Shown piece after piece: positions 27,397-35,089 of a stretch of DNA of 64,000 nucleotides. The stretch covers positions 488,470-552,469 of the forward strand of contig JAEPMI010000001.1 of NCBI GenBank assembly GCA_017644045.1, in the 5' to 3' direction. The DNA is from Deltaproteobacteria bacterium. GTDB taxonomy: Bacteria; Myxococcota_A; Polyangia; Polyangiales; Houyiibacteriaceae. The position numbers and the translations under genes are program-made. Below the pieces are notes generated by a model. The model had not been told where the DNA came from and searched no databases. It saw nothing but the letters and a program-made list of their open reading frames with translations. Numbering within the stretch: position 1 is the stretch's first letter; each line of letters opens with the position of its first letter.

Positions 27397-30300
27397 ATGC
27401 GACGGCTCGGGTGGGTGCTGTTCTTCGGGGTGGTGGGTCTTGGCTGCGGCGACGATGGGTCGCCCCCGACGGGCGATGCGGCGACCACCTGTGCCGACGA
27501 CTCGATGTGCGACGACGGCCTCTTCTGCAACGGCGTCGAACGGTGTGTACCGGACAACCCGGCCGCCGGCGCGTTCGGCTGTCTGCCTGCCGACCCTCCC
27601 TGCGGCGATCAGCGCTGCGACGAGATGACCATGGAGTGCCTCGCGAACTGCGCCGTCATCGCGGACGCGGACGGCGATGGCGTGGACGCGATCGAATGCG
27701 GCGGCGCCGACTGCGACGACCGCAACGCGAACCGCTTCCCCGGCAACACGGAGATCTGCGACAGCGAGGGGGTCGACGAGGACTGCGACCCGCTGACGTT
27801 CGGTGACGAAGATCTCGACGGGGACGGCTTCGTCTCCGCCGCGTGCTGCAACACCGACGCGGACGGCGTCGCCCACTGCGGGGACGACTGCTCCGACTCG
27901 CGCCGCGACATGCGACCGGGCTTCGCGGAGACCTGCGACTTCCTCGACAACGACTGCGACGGCGACACGGACGAAGGCGTCGCGGTGACCGGCTTCGCCG
28001 ACGAGGACCGGGACCTCCATGGCGATCCCTCGGCGCCGATGACCGCCTGCCCGGACACGCCCGGCTTCAGCGTCGTGGACGACGACTGCATGGACGACGA
28101 CCCCGAGGTCCATGGCGCGCAGCTCGAGATCTGCGACCGCAAGGACAACGACTGCGATGGCCTGACCGACGAGTCGCCCGCCTCGGTGCCCTGGTACCCC
28201 GACGAAGACGACGACGGCTTCGGTCGCGCGCTCGGCGACGTGGTGATCAGCTGCGACCCGATCCCGGGCCGCTCGCTCCGCTCGAGCGACTGCGACGACA
28301 TGGACCGGCAGCGGAACCCGGCCGCGGGCGAGCTCTGCAACGCCGAGGACGACGACTGCGACGGCCGCGCGGACTTCATGATCGCGCCGGGCAACTTCGA
28401 GGACGACGACGGCGACGGATGGGCCGACGCGACCTGCGGTGGGTCCGACTGCGACGACTCGAACCCGAGCGTCTACCCGGGTGCCCCCGAGCTCTGCGAC
28501 GGCATCGACAACGACTGCGACGGGGTCGCGGACGGCGCCGACGCGATGGCGCTCTGGTACCTCGACCTCGACGGCGACGGCTACGGCGACGAGGGCAGCC
28601 CGCCCATCGAGGACTGCGACCCACAGCCGGCGCGCATCCCGCGTGGCGGTGACTGCGACGACACCAACGCCGCCATCCGCCCGGACGTCGCGGACATCTG
28701 CGACGGCGTGGACCAGGACTGTGATGGCGCCACCGACGAGGACTCGGTTCGCTTCGCGACCTTCGTCGACTCCGACGGCGATGGCTTCGGGGACTCGGCG
28801 AGCTCGGCCGTCTTCTCCTGCCGGCCGATCACCGGCCGCAGCGATCGTCCCGGCGACTGCTCGGACGGCAACGCCGACAGCTACCCGGGCGCTCCCGAGC
28901 TCTGCGACCTGCTCGACAACGACTGCGACGCCGCCACCGACGAGGACGCGCCGACCACGTACTACCTGGATCTCGACGGGGACGGCCACGGCGTGCCGGG
29001 CGACACCATCGAGACCTGCGATCCGCCGGCGGGCTACGCCCCGCTCGACGACGACTGCGACGACGACGACGCGGGCCGGAACCCGAGCGCCGCCGAGCGC
29101 TGTGACCTCGTCGACAACGACTGCGACGGAACGGTCGACGAAGACGGAGCGACCGCGTGTGCGGCGGCAAACAGCACGGGCAGCTGCTCGAGCGGCGTCT
29201 GCACGATCACCAGCTGCGACAGCGGCTTCGACGACTGCGACAGCGACTTCATGAACGGCTGCGAGGTCGCCACCGGGACGAACCCGACGCACTGCGGCGG
29301 CTGCGGGATGCGCTGCGACCTGGGCGACACCTGCGGGGTGGTCACCGGTGGGACCTGCGACGACTCGACCTTCGTCGGGATGACCGCCGGCGAGTCGACC
29401 TCCTTCGCCATCCGCTCGACCGGCGGTCTGCTCGGTTGGGGTCAGAGCAACTACGGTCAGGTGGGCACGGGCAGCACCGTCGATGTTCCGGTCGCGGGCT
29501 TCGTGACCGGTTCGATGGTGATGGTCAACGGCAGCGACGACGTCACCTGCGGGATCACGAGCGGTGGCCGCGCGCGATGTTGGGGCCGGAACGCCTACGG
29601 CAACCTCGGACTCGGACACTCGGAGAGTCGACCCGTCCCGGTGGCGGTGCCGGGCCTGGAGTCGCTGATGTCGATCGACGTGGGCGAGCGACACACCTGC
29701 GCTCTCCGGACCGACGGCTCCGTGCTCTGCTGGGGCAGCCGTGCCGCCGGACGGCTCGGCGAGGGAGGAACGACTGGCAGCGTCACGCTGGCAACCGATG
29801 CCGTGCCCGTCACGGGAGTCATGGATGCGGTCGAGATCCATGCCGGCGTGGCTCACACCTGCGTCCGTCGCTCGCTCAGCGCGGGCGGCTTCCGGGTCTC
29901 GTGCTGGGGCGCGAACACCAGCGGTGCGATCGGTCAGGACGGGAGCGTGGGCCAGGCGAACACGCCGGTCGACGTCGCCGGGCTACCGACCGACATCGTC
30001 GCCTTCGGCCACGGTTACGCCAACCACACCTGCGTGCGCCTCAGCACCGGACAGCTACGGTGCTGGGGCGACGCCCGCTTCGGGGTACTCGGGAACGGCG
30101 CGACCAGCGGGGCAACCCCGACACCGGTGACGCCGACCTTCTCGGGAGGTGCCGCGGTCGACCAGGTGGTCGATGTCTGCACCGGCTTCCACCTCACCTG
30201 CTTCCTCCGCGACGACACGGGCACCGCCGGTGAGTACTCGGTGTGGTGCATGGGCGCGGACGACTACGGCCAGCTGGGCGACGGCGACACGGTCCGGGTG

Positions 30301-30516
30301 GACCGAGCCTACGCCCAGCAGGTGGTGAACGCCGACCTGAGCCCGGTCACCGACGCGACGCATCTGTCATGCGGTCGGAACCACGCCTGCATCGTTCGGT
30401 CGGACGAAACGGTGTGGTGCTGGGGCAACGATGGCGACGACCAGATCGGGAGTGGGCCGGGGACGTCGCCCGGGAACAACCCCGCGCCAGTCCTCGTCCA
30501 GGGCATCACCCCCTGA
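27397..30516 (+). CDS. Surface lipoprotein with MopE-type metal motifs and RCC1 propeller
   Basis: This 1039-residue protein begins MRRLGWVLFFGVVGLGC (lipobox Cys 17). Residues about 20-640 carry eight MopE-like Asp/Cys motifs of the form C(D/N)..DNDCDG..DE, each followed by Asp-rich D.DGDG loops, a pattern associated with copper or calcium binding. Residues about 650-1035 hold seven RCC1-type repeats with (L/R/W/S)CWG....G.(L/I/V)G.G cores, enough for a complete seven-bladed propeller. The ATG at 27397 is chosen because GGAGG (27387-27391) is 5 nt upstream; in-frame ATGs at 27382 and 27394 are less well placed. It is probably displayed on the outer membrane. The function is unknown, but its N terminus resembles the lipoprotein at 42434-44869. 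Confidence 0.85.
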   Translation: MRRLGWVLFFGVVGLGCGDDGSPPTGDAATTCADDSMCDDGLFCNGVERCVPDNPAAGAFGCLPADPPCGDQRCDEMTMECLANCAVIADADGDGVDAIECGGADCDDRNANRFPGNTEICDSEGVDEDCDPLTFGDEDLDGDGFVSAACCNTDADGVAHCGDDCSDSRRDMRPGFAETCDFLDNDCDGDTDEGVAVTGFADEDRDLHGDPSAPMTACPDTPGFSVVDDDCMDDDPEVHGAQLEICDRKDNDCDGLTDESPASVPWYPDEDDDGFGRALGDVVISCDPIPGRSLRSSDCDDMDRQRNPAAGELCNAEDDDCDGRADFMIAPGNFEDDDGDGWADATCGGSDCDDSNPSVYPGAPELCDGIDNDCDGVADGADAMALWYLDLDGDGYGDEGSPPIEDCDPQPARIPRGGDCDDTNAAIRPDVADICDGVDQDCDGATDEDSVRFATFVDSDGDGFGDSASSAVFSCRPITGRSDRPGDCSDGNADSYPGAPELCDLLDNDCDAATDEDAPTTYYLDLDGDGHGVPGDTIETCDPPAGYAPLDDDCDDDDAGRNPSAAERCDLVDNDCDGTVDEDGATACAAANSTGSCSSGVCTITSCDSGFDDCDSDFMNGCEVATGTNPTHCGGCGMRCDLGDTCGVVTGGTCDDSTFVGMTAGESTSFAIRSTGGLLGWGQSNYGQVGTGSTVDVPVAGFVTGSMVMVNGSDDVTCGITSGGRARCWGRNAYGNLGLGHSESRPVPVAVPGLESLMSIDVGERHTCALRTDGSVLCWGSRAAGRLGEGGTTGSVTLATDAVPVTGVMDAVEIHAGVAHTCVRRSLSAGGFRVSCWGANTSGAIGQDGSVGQANTPVDVAGLPTDIVAFGHGYANHTCVRLSTGQLRCWGDARFGVLGNGATSGATPTPVTPTFSGGAAVDQVVDVCTGFHLTCFLRDDTGTAGEYSVWCMGADDYGQLGDGDTVRVDRAYAQQVVNADLSPVTDATHLSCGRNHACIVRSDETVWCWGNDGDDQIGSGPGTSPGNNPAPVLVQGITP

Positions 30517-30614
30517 CGCTTTGGCGAAGTCTGTTTCCCGACTCATCGACCCGTGGTACATGGCCGGCCGATGGGGGTGAATCACGTGCGAACCACCATC
30601 GTCGAGGTACGCCC

Positions 30615-31088
30615 ATGACTCACCGATTCATTCTCACCGCTCTCGCTCTCTCCTTCGCCCTGGCTGGCTGCAAGGAGCCACGGCTGATCGTCAACGACCC
30701 CAACTGGGTCGCGCCGCCCGACGTCCACGTGACGAGCACCCACATCACCATCGATCGACACATCAACTTCGAGCTCGACAGCGACGTCATCCTGGCGGAG
30801 TCGAACGAGCTTCTCGACAACATCGCCGACACGATCGTCCACCACCCCGAGATCACCTCGCTACAGGTCATCGGACACACCGACGCGGCCGGAGGCACAG
30901 CGCACAACCAGGACCTCAGCAACCGTCGGGCTGCGGCGGTCGTCGGCGCGCTTCAGGCCCGAGGCGTCTCGATTGCGCTGGAGGCGATCGGCAAGGGCGA
31001 GACCGAGCCGCTCTGCCAAGACGACACCGAGGCATGCCACGCGCAGAACCGTCGCGTGGAATTCCTCATCGTCGGCTCCGAGGGATGA
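30615..31088 (+). CDS. OmpA-domain lipoprotein, first of a tandem pair
   Basis: This 157-residue protein starts MTHRFILTALALSFALAGC (lipobox Cys 19). Residues 45-157 form an OmpA/MotB-type peptidoglycan-binding domain: INFELDSDVILAESNELLDNIADTI, LQVIGHTDAAG and NRRAAAVVGALQARGV, ending in the NRRVEFLIV strand. The usual Asp and Arg that contact diaminopimelate are present in HTDA and NRRA. A Cys pair (LCQDDTEACHAQ) is inserted before the last strand. It likely ties the outer membrane to peptidoglycan, Pal-like, but without the Tol cluster nearby. It is a close paralogue of the next gene. Confidence 0.85.
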   Translation: MTHRFILTALALSFALAGCKEPRLIVNDPNWVAPPDVHVTSTHITIDRHINFELDSDVILAESNELLDNIADTIVHHPEITSLQVIGHTDAAGGTAHNQDLSNRRAAAVVGALQARGVSIALEAIGKGETEPLCQDDTEACHAQNRRVEFLIVGSEG

Positions 31089-31106
31089 TCCCGGGGGAAG
31101 CCGGCG

Positions 31107-31125
31107 CGGCGCCGACATGGCGCCG
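31107..31125 (+). terminator. Hairpin between the two OmpA lipoprotein genes
   Basis: CGGCGCC (31107-31113) and GGCGCCG (31119-31125) form a perfect 7-bp GC-only stem with a 5-nt loop, 18 bp after the first gene's stop and 20 bp before the second gene's start. It has no U tract and could attenuate or stabilise rather than fully terminate. Confidence 0.45.
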
Positions 31126-31144
31126 ACCAGACAAAGGACATGAC

Positions 31145-31693
31145 ATGAGCATTCGCAAGCACCTTCTCACCGTCGGCTGCGCGTTCGCCCTCCTCGGCGG
31201 CTGCGCCAAGGACGAGCCCCAGCCGGAGCCCGAGCCGGAACCCACCACCGGAACCGAGACCGCCGTCGTCGCCGACACGCCCGAAGAGGCGTGGACCGAG
31301 CCCACCGACGTCCACATCGAGGGCGACCACATCACGATCGATCGCAAGATCCACTTCGAGTCGGACAGCGACGTGATCATGGCGGACTCGAACGACCTGC
31401 TCGACCACATCGCCGACGTCGTCAACCACCACGCGGAGATCCACCATCTCAAGATCATCGGTCACACCGACGCCTCGGGCGGCCACGCGCACAACCAGGA
31501 TCTGAGCGAGCGGCGTGCCGCCGCCGTCATGGCCGCGCTGCAGCAGCGCGGTGTCCAGATCGACCTGCGCTCCTCGGGCGTGGGCGAGACCGAGCCGGTC
31601 TGCGAAGACGACACCGACGAGTGCCACGAGCAGAACCGCCGCGTGGAGTTCCTCATCGTCTCCGATGAGGACGCCGCCGCGGAAGAGGGCTGA
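31145..31693 (+). CDS. OmpA-domain lipoprotein, second of a tandem pair
   Basis: This 182-residue protein starts MSIRKHLLTVGCAFALLGGC (lipobox Cys 20), then has a Pro/Glu-rich spacer (QPEPEPEPEPTTGTE) that its neighbour lacks. The OmpA domain follows (IHFESDSDVIMADSNDLLDHIADVV; LKIIGHTDASG; ERRAAAVMAALQQRGV; NRRVEFLIV) with the same Cys pair before the last strand. AAAGGA lies 7 nt upstream of the ATG. The two proteins are similar throughout the domain, which points to tandem gene duplication. The longer acidic spacer may let this copy reach further into the periplasm. Confidence 0.85.
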   Translation: MSIRKHLLTVGCAFALLGGCAKDEPQPEPEPEPTTGTETAVVADTPEEAWTEPTDVHIEGDHITIDRKIHFESDSDVIMADSNDLLDHIADVVNHHAEIHHLKIIGHTDASGGHAHNQDLSERRAAAVMAALQQRGVQIDLRSSGVGETEPVCEDDTDECHEQNRRVEFLIVSDEDAAAEEG

Positions 31694-31699
31694 GCGAGG

Positions 31700-31717
31700 C
31701 CCCGCGAGACGGCGGGG
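31700..31717 (+). terminator. Possible terminator after the second OmpA gene
   Basis: CCCCGC (31700-31705) and GCGGGG (31712-31717) form a 6-bp GC stem with a 6-nt loop 7 bp after the stop. There is no U tract. Confidence 0.35.
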
Positions 31718-31726
31718 TGGACTGAG

Positions 31727-31760
31727 CGCATGACGTCGCCTACATCAGCGGCGTCATGCG
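31727..31760 (+). promoter_or_regulatory. Inverted repeat enclosing the argS start codon
   Basis: CGCATGACG (31727-31735) and CGTCATGCG (31752-31760) form a perfect 9-bp inverted repeat with a 16-nt spacer. The right arm contains the argS ATG (31756-31758). In the RNA this would place the start codon in a stem; in DNA it could equally be an operator. Confidence 0.45.
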
Positions 31761-33501
31761 GCTCAGCAAGCACCTCGCCGACCTCGCGTCCTCCACCCTC
31801 CAGAGCGCCCTCGGGCTGGACGAGCGCCCCGATCCGCTGCTTCGACCGGCGGATCCCAAGCACGGCGACTACCAGCTGAACGCGGCCATGGCGCTGGCGA
31901 AGAAGCTCGGGCGCAAGCCCCGAGACATCGCCGAAGAGGCCGCCACCGAGCTCGCGAAGCTCGATGCCATCGCGAGCGCGGACGTCGCCGGGCCGGGGTT
32001 CATCAACCTGCGGCTCGAGGAGGCTTGGCTCGCGGCGCGGCTGACCGAGTCGCTGAGCGACCCCAAGCTCGGTGTGGACCCGGTGGACCAGCCGGAGACC
32101 ATCGTGGTCGACTTCTCCAGCCCGAACACGGCCAAGGAGATGCACATCGGGCACATCCGCTCGACCATCATCGGCTACGCGATCGTGCAGCTCCTCCGCG
32201 AGATCGGCCACGAGGTCATCGGTGACAACCACCTCGGCGACTGGGGCACCCAGTTCGGCCTGCTCATCGTCGGCCTCCGCGAGTGGGGCGACGAGGCGAA
32301 GCTGAAGGAGGACGGCGTCGCCGAGCTCGAGCGCATCTACAAGCTCGCGAGCGCCAAGAAGAACGAAGACGAGGCCTTCGCCGACGCCGCGCGCGCGGCG
32401 CTCGCGGAGCTGCAGCAGGGTGACCCCGAGAGCCGCGCGCTCTGGGAGCGCTTCATGGCGATCACCCGTGAGGCCTTCGACGCGGTGTACGCGCGCCTCG
32501 GCGTGACATTCGACGAATGGCTCGGCGAGAGCGCCTACCAGGACCGGCTCGAGGGCGTGGTGGGGCTGCTCCAGGAGAAGGGGCTCGCCAAGGAAGACCA
32601 GGGCGCGCTCGGCGTCTTCTTCCAGGATCTCGGCGGCGAGCTCCCGAAGTCGCTCCGGAAGGTGAAGACCCCCTTCATCGTCCGGAAGAAGGACGGCGCC
32701 TTCAACTACGGCACCACCGACGTCGCCACGATCCTCTACCGCAAGGAGCGCTGGAACGCCGATCGCTCCGTCTACGTGGTCGACACCCGCCAGGGCCTGC
32801 ACTTCCAGCAGCTCTTCGAGGTCGCGAAGCGCCTCGGCGTCGAGATGGAGCTGACCCACGTCGGCTTCGGCAAGATCCTCGGCCCGGACGGCAAGCCCCT
32901 CCGGACCCGAGACGGCGGAGTGCCCAAGCTGATGCCCTTCCTCGACGAGGCGGTGTCGAAGGCCCGCGAGCGGATCGAGGAAGGCCGCGAGAGCGGCCGG
33001 CTACGTATCGCCGACGAGGACGTCGATGAAGCCGTGAAGGTGATCGGCATCGGGGCGGTGAAGTACGCCGACCTCATGCAGAACCGCACGACCGACTACC
33101 GCTTCGACCCGGAGAAGCTCATCGAGTTCAAGGGCCAGGCCGGGCCCTACATGCAGTTCCAGGTGGCCCGCATCCGTTCGATCTTCGAGAAGGGCGGCGA
33201 GACTCTGGAAGGGTTCTCCGCACCCATCCTGCTCGATCACGATCGGGAAAAGGCGCTCGCCCGGGTCCTCGCGCGCTACCCCGATGCAATCCACGCTGCG
33301 GCCGAGACCTATCAGCCGCACCTGGTGTGCGACCACGTCTACGAAGTCGCGACCGCGTTCAGCGGCTTCTACGACGACTGCCCGGTGCTCGACGCGGAGG
33401 GTGACGCCCGCGCCAGCCGCCTCGCGCTCTGTGCCCTCAGCGAGCACCAGCTCGCGCACGGCCTCGGCCTCCTCGGCATCGGCGTCCTCGACAAGATGTG
33501 A
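31756..33501 (+). CDS. argS: Arginyl-tRNA synthetase
   Basis: This class I synthetase of 581 residues has an N-terminal additional domain (1-105), VDFSSPNTAKEMHIGHIRST at about 118-137 with the HIGH motif at 130-133, DNHLGDWGTQFG, the Arg-binding and Rossmann insertion, and FGKILGPDGKPLRTRDGG in place of KMSKS, as is normal for most ArgS. The C-terminal helical anticodon-binding domain ends AHGLGLLGIGVLDKM, close to the usual LLGI..ERM end. It charges tRNA-Arg in the cytoplasm. No strong ribosome-binding site precedes the ATG, which instead lies in a 9-bp inverted repeat. It converges on the cytochrome-like gene with a 13-bp gap. Confidence 0.95.
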   Translation: MRLSKHLADLASSTLQSALGLDERPDPLLRPADPKHGDYQLNAAMALAKKLGRKPRDIAEEAATELAKLDAIASADVAGPGFINLRLEEAWLAARLTESLSDPKLGVDPVDQPETIVVDFSSPNTAKEMHIGHIRSTIIGYAIVQLLREIGHEVIGDNHLGDWGTQFGLLIVGLREWGDEAKLKEDGVAELERIYKLASAKKNEDEAFADAARAALAELQQGDPESRALWERFMAITREAFDAVYARLGVTFDEWLGESAYQDRLEGVVGLLQEKGLAKEDQGALGVFFQDLGGELPKSLRKVKTPFIVRKKDGAFNYGTTDVATILYRKERWNADRSVYVVDTRQGLHFQQLFEVAKRLGVEMELTHVGFGKILGPDGKPLRTRDGGVPKLMPFLDEAVSKARERIEEGRESGRLRIADEDVDEAVKVIGIGAVKYADLMQNRTTDYRFDPEKLIEFKGQAGPYMQFQVARIRSIFEKGGETLEGFSAPILLDHDREKALARVLARYPDAIHAAAETYQPHLVCDHVYEVATAFSGFYDDCPVLDAEGDARASRLALCALSEHQLAHGLGLLGIGVLDKM

Positions 33502-33514
33502 GCGCGAGCGCGCC

Positions 33515-34099
33515 TCAGTGCGCGCCGTGCACCATCGCAGGGTCGTGCGCCGACCCCGTGCGCTCCTGCCAGGTCTCGGCGTCCACGACCTGCTGACGGT
33601 AGGCTGCGTGACAGCTCGTGCACGCCTCGAGCGTGTGGGCCGTCGTGCGCAACACCTCGGGCCCATCCTCCGCGCGAGCGGCGACGCCGATGGCGTCCGC
33701 CCGCGAGTGGAACTCGAGCGCGAGGTCGGTGAAGCCTTCGGCGCCCGCGCCCATGTGGCGACACATCGTCTGCATCTGCGGCGACGACTCGATGAGCGCG
33801 GAGGCCTCTGCCACCGCCTCCCAATCCTCGGCCGCCGCGCCGGCGGTGATGCGCTGAATCGCGACCAGGTGCTCCATCATGTTCTGCTTCTGGTGCCACG
33901 CCATCATCGGCTGCAGCGGTACGGGCATCCGGGGGTCCAACGCGTCGAGCGCTTCGATGGGCGCACATGCGCCGGGCGCGTCTTCTTCCGCGGGCTGGGG
34001 CCCAGCGCTTGGCGCCTCGGGCGGAGGTGACGGCTCCGCCGAGCCACAGCCGACGACCAAGACCAGGAGCCCGAGTTGGGCAGACGAGGGAACGTTCAT
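33515..34099 (-). CDS. Cytochrome c'-like haem lipoprotein
   Basis: This 194-residue protein has a lipoprotein signal (MNVPSSAQLGLLVLVVGC, Cys 18), an acidic Pro-rich linker, and a helical domain with a single C-terminal haem motif CTSCH at 160-164 followed by AAYR, the arrangement of cytochrome c'-type four-helix proteins. A Met/His-rich stretch (MMAWHQKQNMMEH) lies in the first helix. It would be a periplasmic, membrane-tethered haem protein for NO/CO binding or electron transfer, though this is inferred from the fold only. Its ATG overlaps the MarR gene stop (ATGA), so it is co-transcribed with the regulator and should respond to the same signal. Confidence 0.75.
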   Translation of the reverse strand: MNVPSSAQLGLLVLVVGCGSAEPSPPPEAPSAGPQPAEEDAPGACAPIEALDALDPRMPVPLQPMMAWHQKQNMMEHLVAIQRITAGAAAEDWEAVAEASALIESSPQMQTMCRHMGAGAEGFTDLALEFHSRADAIGVAARAEDGPEVLRTTAHTLEACTSCHAAYRQQVVDAETWQERTGSAHDPAMVHGAH

Positions 34100-34551
34100 G
34101 ACGACTCCGTGGAGGTGTCTCCGCCCGCCATCGCGCGGGCCAGTGAATCGAGAGCGGCGACCAGCTCGCCTCCGTCCGCCTCGAGGCGCTCGAGCAAGCG
34201 CTCGAAGTGCGCTGCGCTCGAGCGGTCCACTCGCCGCGCGAGAGTCGCCCCATGACGGGTGAGCCGAACGAGCCGCGCGCGGGCATCGTCCGGATGCACC
34301 ACGCGCTCGATCTCGTCGGCAGACTCCATCCGCGCGCAGAGCCGGGAGACGTTCGTCCGATCGATGTTCAGCCGCTCCGCCAGCGCCGTCACCGTCATCG
34401 GGCCCTCCGCGAGCAGCTCGAGCAGCGCCCAAGCATGGGGCGCCGGCAGCGGCGTGCCGCACGGCCGGCGCGCCTCGTCGAGCGCTCCATGCGCGACGAT
34501 CAGCCGGCGCAGCGAATCACGCAGCGCGCGAGCCTCGGGGTGGGCAGCCAT
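34096..34551 (-). CDS. MarR-family transcriptional regulator
   Basis: This 151-residue winged-helix repressor-type protein is recognised by the MarR core: LLELLAEGPMTVTALAERLNIDRTNVSRLCARMESADEIERV, with the wing HPDDARARLVRLTRHGATLA. The start is placed at the ATG at 34551. An upstream in-frame ATG at 34575 exists, but its extra eight codons lie inside a palindromic operator, so the shorter form is preferred; neither has a clear Shine-Dalgarno. Two palindromes fill the 52-bp space upstream, pointing to autorepression. The cytochrome c'-like lipoprotein gene is translationally coupled downstream. Its ligand is unknown. Confidence 0.85.
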   Translation of the reverse strand: MAAHPEARALRDSLRRLIVAHGALDEARRPCGTPLPAPHAWALLELLAEGPMTVTALAERLNIDRTNVSRLCARMESADEIERVVHPDDARARLVRLTRHGATLARRVDRSSAAHFERLLERLEADGGELVAALDSLARAMAGGDTSTESS

Positions 34552-34555
34552 GTCG

Positions 34556-34600
34556 ATGCGTGCATTCGCACACATTCGTCATGCGTGCAAACGCACGCAT
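34556..34600. promoter_or_regulatory. Two tandem MarR-type operators
   Basis: Two 20-bp elements share the form ATGCGTGC-N4-GCACGCAT. The one at 34581-34600 is a perfect palindrome with AAAC centre. The one at 34556-34575 has one mismatch in the right arm (GCACACAT) and ATTC centre. Centres are 25 bp apart. They occupy the promoter/start region of the marR-like gene and end 3 bp before the neighbouring gene's stop. Confidence 0.75.
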
Positions 34601-34603
34601 GCG

Positions 34604-35089
34604 TCAGAAGAGGCTGGGCCGACCGTTCTCGTCGACCCACTCGATCTCGTCGACGTCGATGATGGTCTCCACCGCCGCGAGCAGCGCCTCGGGTCCGGCC
34701 TCGGTGAAGGTCGGCGGTGGCACGCGCCGGAACAGCCGATCCCAGAAGCGGCGTGGGTCGATGGGATGGACCCACGCACGCCACAGCGGCAGCTCGTCGT
34801 CTTCTTGGTCCTCGGGGAGCTCGTTGCCGTACGCGTCGACGATGCCGTCGAAGCCGTCGTTCGCCTCGACCAAGCCGACGCCGATCGTCCACGGCTCACC
34901 GTCGATCACGGCGTCGCCGTACCACCCCCAGTCCTCGGGCCCGTGCCCTCGACTCTCGTGCCCCGCGGCAACGAGGGCGTCGAGCAGGAAGAGGATCAGA
35001 TCCTCCCCCATCGCGTCGTTGATCGCGTCCGGGCTGGCGACCTCGGTCTCGAACTCCGTGGTTCGGAACTCGAGGTAGCGCCGGGCCAT
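34604..35089 (-). CDS. Small acidic protein coupled to the MoxR ATPase gene
   Basis: This 161-residue soluble acidic protein is of unknown function. It contains GPEDWGWYGDAVIDGEPWTIGVG at about 50-72, a Trp/Asp-rich motif seen in small proteins of uncharacterised families, sometimes near toxin-immunity loci; no family is assigned here. The middle is very acidic (LPEDQEDDELPLW). Its ATG overlaps the last base of the MoxR-type gene stop (TGATG), so translation is coupled to that ATPase and a common complex or pathway is likely. The frame is also open for 14 codons upstream, but that would bury the start inside the ATPase gene. Confidence 0.65.
   Translation of the reverse strand: MARRYLEFRTTEFETEVASPDAINDAMGEDLILFLLDALVAAGHESRGHGPEDWGWYGDAVIDGEPWTIGVGLVEANDGFDGIVDAYGNELPEDQEDDELPLWRAWVHPIDPRRFWDRLFRRVPPPTFTEAGPEALLAAVETIIDVDEIEWVDENGRPSLF

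Noticed and set aside
27304-29856. Long open frame of 850 codons on the minus strand
   Set aside because: It mirrors the MopE/RCC1 gene: its Val/Ala/Arg-rich pattern is the complement of Asp/Cys/Gly repeats, and it lacks any domain or sensible start.
34552-34575. Longer MarR N terminus starting at 34575
   Set aside because: The extra eight codons coincide with a palindromic operator and no ribosome-binding site precedes that ATG. It remains possible but is less likely.
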